Below, in pieces: positions 1 to 7,827 of a stretch of DNA of 17,590 nucleotides (positions within the stretch are counted from its first letter, which is position 1; every line of letters begins with the position of its first letter). The position numbers were made by a program, and so were the translations under genes. Source of the stretch: an uncultured Micrococcales bacterium (GTDB taxonomy: Bacteria > Actinomycetota > Actinomycetes > Actinomycetales > Microbacteriaceae); assembly GCA_903893675.1 (NCBI GenBank), contig CAITNA010000065.1, positions 1 to 17,590 on the forward strand, read 5' to 3'. The notes beneath the pieces are model-generated. The model was not told the origin of the DNA and searched no databases. It was given only the letters and a program-made list of their open reading frames with translations.

Positions 1-32
1 ACGTGATGCTGGTCACCAAGGTGAAGCAGTAA
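1..32 (+). CDS. C-terminal end of an upstream gene (5' partial, unidentified)
   Basis: The frame beginning at position 3 reads V-M-L-V-T-K-V-K-Q and stops at TAA (30-32), two bases before the glgB start. This is most easily explained as the last residues of an upstream gene in the same operon. In actinobacteria glgB is often preceded by a maltosyltransferase or trehalose synthase gene (glgE or treS), but nine residues are too few to identify the product. The stretch also carries the purine-rich sequence AAGGTGAAG (18-26) that may serve as ribosome binding site for glgB. Confidence 0.5.
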   Translation, partial: VMLVTKVKQ

Positions 33-34
33 CC

Positions 35-2209
35 GTGCAAGAAATTCACCCAGAGGTTTTAGCCAAGGTCACCGGCGGCAGCTATCACGCGCCGCACGAC
101 GTTCTCGGTGCACACGCGATTGACGGCGGTTGGGTCATCCGTGTGCTTCGCCCACTTGCCACCAAGGTCACGGCCGATCTAGGCAACGGCAAGGTCGAAC
201 TCGAACACGTGCACAACGGGCTCTGGCAGGGCACGGTCGCATCGAGCGTCGCCCCCGACTATCGCGTGATTGCCGAATACCAGGATGGCGCTGCCACCAA
301 CGCGTGGACCACAGACGACGCCTACCGCCACCTGCCAAGCATCGGCGAACTCGACTTGCACCTGATTTCTGAGGGTCGCCACGAGGAGCTTTGGAAGGCA
401 CTGGGCTCGCACTTGCGCACGGTGCCTAGCAAGCTCGGCGACACAAGCGGCGTTGCCTTCGCGGTCTGGGCGCCTAATGCCCAGGCAGTTCGCGTGGTTG
501 GCGATTTCAACGGCTGGAACGGCACCCTGCACGCAATGCGCGCGATGGGTTCGACCGGCGTCTGGGAGTTGTTCATCCCGGGGCTTACCGCCGGCACCAA
601 GTACAAGTACGAAATCTTGACCAAGCACGGCAACTGGATTACCAAGATTGACCCAATGGCCCGCCTTGCCGAGACCCCGCCGGCAACGGCTTCGGTGGTC
701 TTCGAGTCGAGCCACAGGTGGTCTGATGGCGCTTGGCTTCAAGCCAGGCAGAGCCGAGATGCACTCAAGTCGCCTATGTCGATCTATGAGATTCACGTTG
801 GCTCGTGGCGCAAAGACCTCGGCTATCGCGAACTCGCAGACGAGCTCATCACCTACCTCAAACAGCTGAACTTCACCCACGTCGAGTTCATGCCGATTGC
901 AGAACACCCCTTCGCTCCGAGCTGGGGCTACCAGGTCACAGGCTATTACGCACCAACCTCGCGCTTTGGCAACCCCGATGACCTGCGCTACCTAATCGAC
1001 AAACTGCACCAGGCCGGCATCGGCGTAATTCTCGACTGGGTGCCTGCGCACTTTCCGAAAGACGACTGGGCACTCGCCCGCTTTGATGGCGAGCCACTCT
1101 ATGAACACGCAGATCCACGCCGCGGCGAACACCCAGACTGGGGAACATACATCTTCGACTTCGGCCGCACCGAGGTTCGCAACTTCTTGGTAGCAAACGC
1201 GCTCTATTGGCTCGAAGAGTTCCACATCGACGGCCTTCGCGTCGATGCCGTCGCCTCAATGCTCTATCTCGACTACTCGCGCAAAGACAACGACTGGCTG
1301 CCAAACCAATTCGGTGGTCGCGAAAACTTGGATGCCATCGCATTCATGCAGGAGACCAACGCCACCGCATACAAGCGCAACCCAGGCATCATGATGATTG
1401 CCGAAGAGTCGACTTCTTGGGGTGGCGTATCGCGCCCGACCGATCAGGGCGGCCTTGGCTTTGGCTTCAAGTGGAACATGGGCTGGATGAACGACACCCT
1501 GCGTTACATCGAAAAAGACCCCGCCTACCGCAGCCATCACCACGGCGAACTGACCTTCTCGATGCTCTATGCCTACGACGAAAAGTTCATTTTGCCGATC
1601 AGTCACGATGAGGTCGTGCACGGCAAGGGCTCACTGCTAAACAAGATGCCTGGCGACCGCTGGCAGCAGCTGGCGAATGTGCGCGCCTACCTCGCATTCA
1701 TGTGGTCACACCCTGGCAAGCAGCTGTTGTTCATGGGCTCTGAGTTCGGTCAGCAGTCTGAGTGGAACCAGGAGCACGGCCTCGAGTGGTGGATTCTCGA
1801 GCAGGCAAACCACGCCGGCCTGCAGTCTCTGGTCGCCGACCTGAACCGCCTCTACCTTGCCAACCCTGCGATGTGGCAGCTCGATCACGAGCAGCGCGGC
1901 TTCACCTGGATCGACGGCGGTGCCGCCGAGGCCAACGTGCTGACCTTCCTGCGCTGGGATGAACAGGGCTCGCCTATCGCGTGCGTGATCAACTTTGCGG
2001 GCCACCCGCACTACGACTGGTCACTCGGGCTGCCGATTGCCGGCGACTGGGTCGAGATTCTCAACACCGATGCCGCGATTTATGGCGGCTCTGGAGTTGG
2101 CAACATGGGCAAGGTCACTGCGAACGGTGAAGGCACTCACGGGCAGCCGCACTCGGCGAAGGTGACGATTCCGCCGCTTGGCGCAATCTGGCTAAAGCCG
2201 GCTAACTAA
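35..2209 (+). CDS. glgB: 1,4-alpha-glucan branching enzyme GlgB
   Basis: The 724-residue product is a normal length for a GH13 glycogen branching enzyme, which cuts an alpha-1,4 glucan and rejoins the piece through an alpha-1,6 bond in the cytoplasm. An N-terminal GlgB module (HDVLGAH, residues about 20-27) is followed by a CBM48-like domain (about 137-230, with VWAPNA and GDFNGWN). The GH13 barrel shows the conserved regions in order: DWVPAHF from D334, GLRVDAV with the nucleophile D404, MIAEES with the acid/base E457, and ISHDEVVHGK with H524-D525-E526. A beta-sandwich C-terminal domain closes the protein. The start is GTG at 35, two bases after the upstream stop. The gene converges on the next gene with only nine bases between the stops and no visible terminator hairpin. 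Function is very secure. Confidence 0.97.
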   Translation: MQEIHPEVLAKVTGGSYHAPHDVLGAHAIDGGWVIRVLRPLATKVTADLGNGKVELEHVHNGLWQGTVASSVAPDYRVIAEYQDGAATNAWTTDDAYRHLPSIGELDLHLISEGRHEELWKALGSHLRTVPSKLGDTSGVAFAVWAPNAQAVRVVGDFNGWNGTLHAMRAMGSTGVWELFIPGLTAGTKYKYEILTKHGNWITKIDPMARLAETPPATASVVFESSHRWSDGAWLQARQSRDALKSPMSIYEIHVGSWRKDLGYRELADELITYLKQLNFTHVEFMPIAEHPFAPSWGYQVTGYYAPTSRFGNPDDLRYLIDKLHQAGIGVILDWVPAHFPKDDWALARFDGEPLYEHADPRRGEHPDWGTYIFDFGRTEVRNFLVANALYWLEEFHIDGLRVDAVASMLYLDYSRKDNDWLPNQFGGRENLDAIAFMQETNATAYKRNPGIMMIAEESTSWGGVSRPTDQGGLGFGFKWNMGWMNDTLRYIEKDPAYRSHHHGELTFSMLYAYDEKFILPISHDEVVHGKGSLLNKMPGDRWQQLANVRAYLAFMWSHPGKQLLFMGSEFGQQSEWNQEHGLEWWILEQANHAGLQSLVADLNRLYLANPAMWQLDHEQRGFTWIDGGAAEANVLTFLRWDEQGSPIACVINFAGHPHYDWSLGLPIAGDWVEILNTDAAIYGGSGVGNMGKVTANGEGTHGQPHSAKVTIPPLGAIWLKPAN

Positions 2210-2218
2210 CACAGCAGC

Positions 2219-3166
2219 CTAAAACAGCAGCGAGGTCAGGCGCGCACGCGCCGCAACGACCTCGGGCGTGGACTTGCCAACAATCTCGAAATAGCGGAGC
2301 AGGCGATCGCGCAGTTTCGGTTTCATCTCGTCATCGGCATCCGAGTAGTTTTTCAAAATCGCATCGAAGCCATCGGCATAGTCGCCGATGGCAATCAGCG
2401 CATCTGCAGACTGAAGAAGATTATCGAAGTTTTGCGGCGGAGTGTTCAACACCTTGTCGACGTCTACCCCATCGAGGCGAACCAGCAACTCGCTCTGGGC
2501 GAGCCCAGCAACCGCCATGGTGTCAGCAGGTGCATCGCGCAGAATCTGCTCGTATGCCGCCTTCGCGTCAGCGTATTTTCCCTCGTTCAACAGCGAAACC
2601 GCAACCTGGTGTGCTGGCGGCAACCTCGGCGTCGAGTCGATTGGCGCAGCCTCGGCATCTAACTCCGCGCGACCGGTGATGCCATTGCTCTGGGCAACCT
2701 GCAGCAACTTGTCGACAAGCTGCAACAGCACATCTTCTGGCTGATCGCCCTGAGTCAACGGAACCGGTTGCCCCTTGAGCAGACCCATGAAGGTTGCGGG
2801 CTGCTGCACATTGAATGCTTCTGCAAGGCGCGCGTGCTCGGATAGGTTAACTCGGCCGAGCAGAACGGCACCCTTCGCCTTCTCAACCAGCTCTATCAAC
2901 TTCTGTGAAAGCGAGCGACTGCCCTCATCAGTCGTCGAATAAAAGTCGAGCAACATGACTACTTCTTGGCTTGCCGAGATGTAACCGCGCAGGTTTGCCT
3001 CGGTCAGTTCGACGAAATACGAAGTGACCTTCAGCACGCCCTGACTATCGCCAGAGGCCTGAGCTGCGGGTTGTGCATCCGAGCCGGTGGGCTGAGCGGG
3101 CGCAGGGTTCTTCAGCGACGAGAGGTCGTAAGCCCCGCGCATTGCCGCGTTGAAATCGGCAGCCAC
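2219..3166 (-). CDS. Thioredoxin-fold/TPR protein, CnoX (YbbN)-like, lacking the CXXC motif
   Basis: A Pro/Ala/Gln-rich N-terminal stretch (about 18-45) precedes a thioredoxin-like domain (about 46-157), with the beta strand VVMLLDFYS followed by TTDEGSRS where a classical thioredoxin has WCGPC, and a QQPAT segment at the cis-proline position (P123). The C-terminal half (about 183-312) is helical with a TPR-like unit (HQVAVSLLNEGKYADAKAAYEQIL), as in YbbN/CnoX proteins that hold unfolded clients for chaperonins. There is no cysteine in the whole protein, so redox chemistry is excluded and a holdase or adaptor role is inferred. The GTG start overlaps the upstream stop by one base (TAGTG), which suggests translational coupling; an internal ATG at residue 9 is an alternative start. 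Family assignment is good; the biological role is inference. Confidence 0.8.
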   Translation of the reverse strand: MAADFNAAMRGAYDLSSLKNPAPAQPTGSDAQPAAQASGDSQGVLKVTSYFVELTEANLRGYISASQEVVMLLDFYSTTDEGSRSLSQKLIELVEKAKGAVLLGRVNLSEHARLAEAFNVQQPATFMGLLKGQPVPLTQGDQPEDVLLQLVDKLLQVAQSNGITGRAELDAEAAPIDSTPRLPPAHQVAVSLLNEGKYADAKAAYEQILRDAPADTMAVAGLAQSELLVRLDGVDVDKVLNTPPQNFDNLLQSADALIAIGDYADGFDAILKNYSDADDEMKPKLRDRLLRYFEIVGKSTPEVVAARARLTSLLF

Positions 3167-4851
3167 TAGAGGCTCGAAACGCTGATAAGACCCTGGGTCG
3201 CGCCGATCAGGGTGATTTGGGTCTGGTCGTCAATTGCCGGCACATAGAAAAGAAGCATGTCGCCATAGATCGACTTCACGCCGCGGGTCGAACCGTTTGA
3301 TCCGAGCAGCAGCTTCTCTTCGGCACCAACCGAAACCGCGGAACCCGCCTTGGTTGGCTTGATGGTGTCGACGTCGGTTTGATAGACGGCAACAAGCGCG
3401 CCACCATCTGAGGTCGCGAGCGAAATCACATTCGGGTCGCCCAACTGGTGACCGAACTTTATGTTCGCCTTTTTCAGCTGAAGAATCTGCGACTGCTGCG
3501 CCCCTGAAACCTGCTTGTAGAACTGGTTGTTCAAGTTGAACAGCGCCGAGCTAACGCTGCCTTCGCCGTTGTTCAGAACGTCGCCAAAGATGGCAGGCAG
3601 CTTGTTTGGCGCTACCTTCAAGAACAGTGACGCAGGGTCAACCATGATTGCGCCGGTGGCAGTCGGTGGCATCGCCGGGATCTTGGCGCCTGGCATCAGG
3701 CGAACGGTGAACCAAACCTTGTAGTTGCTTCGTGGGGTATCTTGCTGCAGCACGAGCATCTGCGGGAGGTTGCTGTCGCCCTTCTCGTCGGTGACCGCCA
3801 TGAAGGTGCGAGGCCAAACCGAGGTTGCCGCAGGAAGGCTGAACTGCAACGGGTGAGCAACTACTTTCTGCATTGCGGCAATGCGCGAATTCAGTTTGCG
3901 CAACTGGTAGTTGGTTAGTCGCACCTGAAGAGCCGGGCCAGCGAATCGTTCGGCAATGACATCCTTATTCAGGCTGGTGTCAGCATCGCTGGCGACACCA
4001 GCTACATCGCCGAGGATGCGCGCGGTCTGGCCAGGCAGCAGAGAAACCGGTTGCACCTGTGTCGAAGCAGTTGGGTTTGCCGAGTTCGCGGCGTTTGGCT
4101 TGCTCGGTGCGCAACCGGTAACCATCGCCAGGATGAGCCCGCCAGAGACCAGCGCGGTGAATCGAGCGGCGCGGCGACCACGAACTGGCCTGCCGAGTAT
4201 CGAACGGTAGCGATAGCGAGGTGGGCGTGGCGCCTTTGGCGTGCGACGACGTGGCCCGCGGTTGATTCGCATCTGTCGGTATTCGATGAAGGTCAGCACT
4301 GAAGCTACCAGCATCAAGATTGCAGCTAGCCAAAGCAGGATGTTCGAAATGGTTGGGTCAAACAACCCCTTCCAAACCAACTGGATGTTTGCCGGAGCCG
4401 CGGTGAGCCCGGTGCTCGCAACGATTGCAGCCCCACCTTGCTCGGCGTCGATCGCAAGCGAGGCACGCGAAACGGCCTTCACCTGTGCTCGCCAAAGGTC
4501 TGAACCGTTTGGATCAGCAGGTGCCAACGCGCCAGTGGTCGTTGACACCGAGAGGCCACTCTTTAGGTCGCCGCTTACGGTGGCAACGCTCGACTGAGCG
4601 ACGAAGGCTGAGATGTCTGACTCGCGACCGCTTGCGACGAAAACAGGGCCGCCCGACTTGACAATGACGGCTGGGTTTCCAGGGTGCAGAGCGATCACCG
4701 AAGACGGAATCACGAGGTATGGGGCATTCGAGCTCGACTGAATAGTGGTCGAATACTGGGCTGGCGGTGCCCAAATGGTGCGCTGGGCGAAACCGACAAC
4801 GGCAAGGATGAGCGAAACTACGAACAGCCCGACGGCTATCAGAAATCGCAT
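3166..4851 (-). CDS. Unrecognised membrane protein with an internal lipobox-like segment
   Basis: I do not recognise this 561-residue protein. From the ATG at 4851 it begins with a membrane segment (RFLIAVGLFVVSLILAVVG), then an apparently extracytoplasmic beta-rich domain (about 25-165), then a second membrane helix (about 170-189, ILLWLAAILMLVASV). A very basic, Pro/Arg-rich loop of about 35 residues follows, and then a hydrophobic stretch ending in the lipobox-like MVTGC with C247. The last 310 residues, with no further membrane helix, would face outward. The predicted topology is two outer domains joined by a cytoplasmic basic loop. A TTG at 4866 would add five residues; neither start has a strong ribosome binding site, and ATG was chosen because it begins directly at the membrane segment. 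It is translationally coupled to the downstream CnoX-like gene (TAGTG). An envelope role is inferred only from the topology. Confidence 0.75.
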   Translation of the reverse strand: MRFLIAVGLFVVSLILAVVGFAQRTIWAPPAQYSTTIQSSSNAPYLVIPSSVIALHPGNPAVIVKSGGPVFVASGRESDISAFVAQSSVATVSGDLKSGLSVSTTTGALAPADPNGSDLWRAQVKAVSRASLAIDAEQGGAAIVASTGLTAAPANIQLVWKGLFDPTISNILLWLAAILMLVASVLTFIEYRQMRINRGPRRRTPKAPRPPRYRYRSILGRPVRGRRAARFTALVSGGLILAMVTGCAPSKPNAANSANPTASTQVQPVSLLPGQTARILGDVAGVASDADTSLNKDVIAERFAGPALQVRLTNYQLRKLNSRIAAMQKVVAHPLQFSLPAATSVWPRTFMAVTDEKGDSNLPQMLVLQQDTPRSNYKVWFTVRLMPGAKIPAMPPTATGAIMVDPASLFLKVAPNKLPAIFGDVLNNGEGSVSSALFNLNNQFYKQVSGAQQSQILQLKKANIKFGHQLGDPNVISLATSDGGALVAVYQTDVDTIKPTKAGSAVSVGAEEKLLLGSNGSTRGVKSIYGDMLLFYVPAIDDQTQITLIGATQGLISVSSL

Positions 4852-4894
4852 GGCAAACCCAATCAACTAAACTCGTGAAAGGCGCAAAAACGCC

Positions 4895-4903
4895 TGTGGA
4901 TAA
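4895..4903 (-). promoter_or_regulatory. Perfect consensus DnaA box
   Basis: TGTGGATAA on the plus strand is the exact complement of the DnaA box TTATCCACA. It lies in the 79-base gap between two divergent genes, just upstream of the coiled-coil gene at 4931. A -10-like hexamer TCTAAT follows at 4905-4910, one base away, although no good -35 is seen. Bound DnaA could therefore affect transcription in either direction. The match is direct; function is inference. Confidence 0.55.
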
Positions 4904-4930
4904 GTCTAATCAAGTCGCTAGGAGGCTGTT

Positions 4931-6025
4931 TTGGCCGATTTCGAGCACGATTTCCCTGTGGTCATGCGCGGTTACGACCGCGAGGCCGTTGAGGACGCCC
5001 TTCGCGACCTGCGCCGTGAACTTCTCAACCTCAGCGCCCAAAACGCCCAGTTGGCCACCGAACTTCGCGACACCAACAACCGCCTGCTCGAGGCCGAAGG
5101 CCAACTCGAAGAGAGCAGCAACCCGAGCTATGCAGGTGTCGGCGCAAAAGCTGCCCTAATTCTCTCAACCTCAGAAGAACAGGCGAAGCGCCTGGTTCTC
5201 GAGGCCGAAACCGAAGCCCAGAACACTCGCCGCTCAATTGACGAAGAGGTCAAGCAGAAGCGCCAAGAGGCTCAGGAATACTACGACTCGCTCGTCGCAG
5301 AGGCTCAGCGTCGCGCAGATCGAATCATCAACTCGGCAACGGTTGAATTCGAAACCTCTATCTCAGACAGCAAGAACCGCGCCGCCGAAATTGTCGATGA
5401 AGCCATCCGTGAAGCCGGCTCGATTCGTGGAGCGATTGCAACAGAGGTCGCCAAGATGCGTGCAAGCACCAAGCGTGAAACCGAAGCACTTCGCGCGAAG
5501 GTCGATCGCGATCTTGCCGAACGCAAAATGATTGCCCAGCGCGAAATCGGTCAGCAGCTCGACTTTGCCGCCGCTCTCTCGCTTGTCAGCGACCAGGCTC
5601 GCAGCGACCTTGAACTTGAACTCACCGCCCGTCGCGCAGATGCCGAGTCAACCTATCTGCGCAAGCACCAAGAGGCCGTTGCCGCAACGCAGCGCTACCT
5701 CGACGACGCCAACGCGCAACTTGCACTGGCAATGACTCGCGCTAATGCAGCACGCATGGAGGCAGAGACCCTCGAGGCTGCTGCTCGCGCGATCAACCAG
5801 AAGCTCACCGACGAGACTCGCATGAAGGTCGACGCATTGTTGGCAGCGGCCGAGGCAGAAGCTCGACAGATTATTGAGAAGGCAAATGCAGATGTCGCTG
5901 CCTCACTTCGCGATGCCGAAGCCAAGCTGCGCCGTCTCGAGGTCGAGCGCGAATCTGTTGGCCAGTATGTAGACAACCTGAAACTGGTTTTCGAGCGCCT
6001 GCAGTCAAACCTAAAAGTCGATTAG
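4931..6025 (+). CDS. DivIVA-motif coiled-coil protein (FilP/RsmP-like cytoskeletal type)
   Basis: The 364-residue protein opens with a DivIVA-type N-terminal motif (DFPVVMRGYDREAVEDAL, about residues 7-24). It then continues almost entirely as charged alpha-helical coiled coil (about 20-360), rich in Ala, Glu, Arg and Lys. This architecture matches actinobacterial filament-forming coiled-coil proteins such as Streptomyces FilP/Scy and Corynebacterium RsmP, which take part in polar growth and cell shape; database entries of this type are sometimes misnamed cellulose-binding. The start is TTG at 4931, chosen because a full AGGAGG ribosome binding site sits at 4920-4925 with five bases of spacing. 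The AI-2E-family gene follows after 21 bases, so the two are probably cotranscribed. A perfect DnaA box lies upstream. The structural class is secure; the exact role is inferred. Confidence 0.8.
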   Translation: MADFEHDFPVVMRGYDREAVEDALRDLRRELLNLSAQNAQLATELRDTNNRLLEAEGQLEESSNPSYAGVGAKAALILSTSEEQAKRLVLEAETEAQNTRRSIDEEVKQKRQEAQEYYDSLVAEAQRRADRIINSATVEFETSISDSKNRAAEIVDEAIREAGSIRGAIATEVAKMRASTKRETEALRAKVDRDLAERKMIAQREIGQQLDFAAALSLVSDQARSDLELELTARRADAESTYLRKHQEAVAATQRYLDDANAQLALAMTRANAARMEAETLEAAARAINQKLTDETRMKVDALLAAAEAEARQIIEKANADVAASLRDAEAKLRRLEVERESVGQYVDNLKLVFERLQSNLKVD

Positions 6026-6046
6026 CAAAGCAACCAAAGGGGCCAA

Positions 6047-7108
6047 ATGAGCGAGCCGCGCAACACCAAAATAACTAACGGCTTCCAGTTCGGCTTGCTT
6101 GGTGGCCTAGGCGTGCTTGCAGCGCTGGTGCTGGGCAGCATGATCACGTCTCTCGGGAGCATCTTCACCTATGTGTTTGCAGCCATCTATATCGCCCTTG
6201 GCCTAGACCCGATCGTGCGCTTCCTGGAGCGCCGCAAGCTAAAGCGACCTCTGGCCATCTTGGTCGTTGTCGTGGTCTTCTTCGGCGTGATTGGCAGCCT
6301 CATCTGGGCCACCGCTCCTACCCTGGTTCACCAGGCCGAGCGCTTCGTGGAACAGGCCCCGGCAATCTTGCAAGACGCAGCCAAGCTCGACTGGGTGGTT
6401 CGCCTAGATGCCCAGTTCGGTGGCGCGATCAGCACCTCGATCAATTCGTTTGGCACCTACCTCGCCGATGGCAAAAACTGGCCGCAGCTTCTCGGTGGCG
6501 TGGTTCAGGTAGGCATCACAATCTTCAACGGTTTCTTTGCCGCTCTGACCATCATGATTCTCACCATCTACTTCATGGCGTCACTCGAAGGCTTCAAGGC
6601 TTGGCTCTACCGACTTGTCGCAAAGCGCAGTCGTCACAAGTTTGAAAACATCAGCGAGCAGATAGCCAACTCGATTGGTCGCTACGTGATTGGTCAGGTG
6701 ACGATCGCGGCTATCAACGCCATCCTAGGTTTCATCGTGATGAGCATCGTCGGCATAAACTATGCAGTTCTGCTTGCCTTTGTGACTTTCTTCTTCGCGA
6801 TGATCCCGCTAGTCGGTTCACTTACCGGTGGCGCAATCGTGGCACTTGTCGCACTCTCGACTTCTCCAACCGCATCGCTCGTTATGGCGATTTACTACCT
6901 GATCTACATGCAGTTCGAGGCATACGTGGTTAGCCCGCGCGTAATGCGTCGCGCTGTCGATGTGCCTGGTGCTGTTGTGGTCGTTGCAGCCCTCGCCGGC
7001 GGAACCCTGCTGGGTGTTCTCGGCGCGTTGGTTTCGATTCCGGTGGCGGCTTCGATCATCTTGATCATTCGCCAGGTATGGATGCCGAAGCAGGACCTCG
7101 AGGTCTAG
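6047..7108 (+). CDS. AI-2E transporter (PerM/UPF0118) family membrane protein
   Basis: The 353-residue protein has about eight membrane segments: a pair near residues 15-55, one at 68-90, a non-membrane loop rich in helix (about 91-150), then segments near 152-178, 210-235, 237-258, 262-290 and 308-342. The C-terminal blocks typical of the family are present: YVVSPRVMRRAVDVPG and GGTLLGVLGALVSIPVAASI. The family is named after AI-2 export but includes Na+/H+ antiporters and permeases of unknown substrate, so no substrate should be assumed. The ATG at 6047 has a purine-rich site (AAAGGGG, ending about three bases upstream). The stop codon overlaps the stop of the convergent hydrolase gene within CTAG at 7105-7108, leaving no room for a terminator between them. 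Confidence 0.9.
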   Translation: MSEPRNTKITNGFQFGLLGGLGVLAALVLGSMITSLGSIFTYVFAAIYIALGLDPIVRFLERRKLKRPLAILVVVVVFFGVIGSLIWATAPTLVHQAERFVEQAPAILQDAAKLDWVVRLDAQFGGAISTSINSFGTYLADGKNWPQLLGGVVQVGITIFNGFFAALTIMILTIYFMASLEGFKAWLYRLVAKRSRHKFENISEQIANSIGRYVIGQVTIAAINAILGFIVMSIVGINYAVLLAFVTFFFAMIPLVGSLTGGAIVALVALSTSPTASLVMAIYYLIYMQFEAYVVSPRVMRRAVDVPGAVVVVAALAGGTLLGVLGALVSIPVAASIILIIRQVWMPKQDLEV

Positions 7109-7827
7109 TCCGACCAGGTGGTCGGCAGCGGATAAACCGCAGGATTGACCACCTTCACGATTTCATCGAGCACGCGCTTGGTGGCAACCTCGCCAACCCA
7201 CAGGTGCTTTGCCCCGTCGACTCCGATGATCTCTGCCTGCGGCAAAGCCTTGAAACGCTGGATGGCCTCATCGGGTTTCAGGTAATCATCCAACTCGGGA
7301 ACCAGCGCAACCACTCGCTTGCCGGTGTCGGCCCAACGTGCGAGCTCGGCCTCAGAGGTTCGGTGCAGCGGCGGCGAGAGCAAGATTGCGCCGAGCACTG
7401 GCTCGTCTGGGCCATACTTCAGGGCTAGCTCGGTGCCGAAACTCCAACCCACGAGCCATAGGTTCGGCAGGCCGCGATCGATTGCGAATTGCACGGCGGC
7501 ACGAACATCCAAGCGCTCGGTAATGCCCTCGCCAAACACGCCGTCGCTCTTGCCATGTGGCGACTGGGTGCCACGGGTGTTGAAGCGCAAAATCGCGAGG
7601 TCGGCCTGAGCCGGCAAGCGGTTGGCTGCCTTGCGATAGAGGTGTGAGTCCATAAAGCCGCCGTGGGTCGGCAGCGGGTGCAACATGATCAGGGTCGCGA
7701 CCGGAGTTCGATCGACAGGCAGAGCGAGCTCACCGATGAGGTTGAGGCCATCCTCGGTGTGCAGCACGATTGCTTCGCGCATGCTCGGTAGCTCTATCGA
7801 GGAACGAACCTCAATGACTTCGCTCAA
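7105..7827 (-). CDS. Alpha/beta hydrolase family protein
   Basis: From a TTG at 7827 the product is 240 residues. It shows the alpha/beta hydrolase nucleophile elbow G-W-S-F-G (S129), an N-terminal strand with LIMLHPLPTHGG that would form the oxyanion region, RFNTRGTQSPHG, a likely acid in ELDDYL (D180 or D181) and a likely catalytic histidine in AKHLW (H208). This resembles the short predicted hydrolases of the COG2945 type; the substrate is unknown. The frame is open further upstream, but that part runs through the preceding gene. The TTG was chosen because it overlaps that gene's TGA (TTGA, 7824-7827) and has AAGGA a suitable distance upstream; an ATG at 7782 is a shorter alternative. It is the last gene of a coupled three-gene set. 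Confidence 0.85.
   Translation of the reverse strand: MSEVIEVRSSIELPSMREAIVLHTEDGLNLIGELALPVDRTPVATLIMLHPLPTHGGFMDSHLYRKAANRLPAQADLAILRFNTRGTQSPHGKSDGVFGEGITERLDVRAAVQFAIDRGLPNLWLVGWSFGTELALKYGPDEPVLGAILLSPPLHRTSEAELARWADTGKRVVALVPELDDYLKPDEAIQRFKALPQAEIIGVDGAKHLWVGEVATKRVLDEIVKVVNPAVYPLPTTWSD

Noticed and set aside
179..907. Long open frame (242 codons) on the minus strand inside glgB
   Set aside because: It is fully antisense to a secure glgB, shows no recognisable motif and is rich in Arg/Ala/His as expected for shadow frames in GC-rich coding DNA.
4880..4895. Inverted repeat AGGCG-CAAAAA-CGCCT between divergent genes, considered as a terminator or attenuator
   Set aside because: Only five pairs, no T-run after it and no gene ending upstream of it on either strand; it may be incidental.
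6047..7108. Assignment of a quorum-sensing (AI-2 export) role
   Set aside because: The family name is historical; members transport different substrates and no luxS or lsr gene is visible here.
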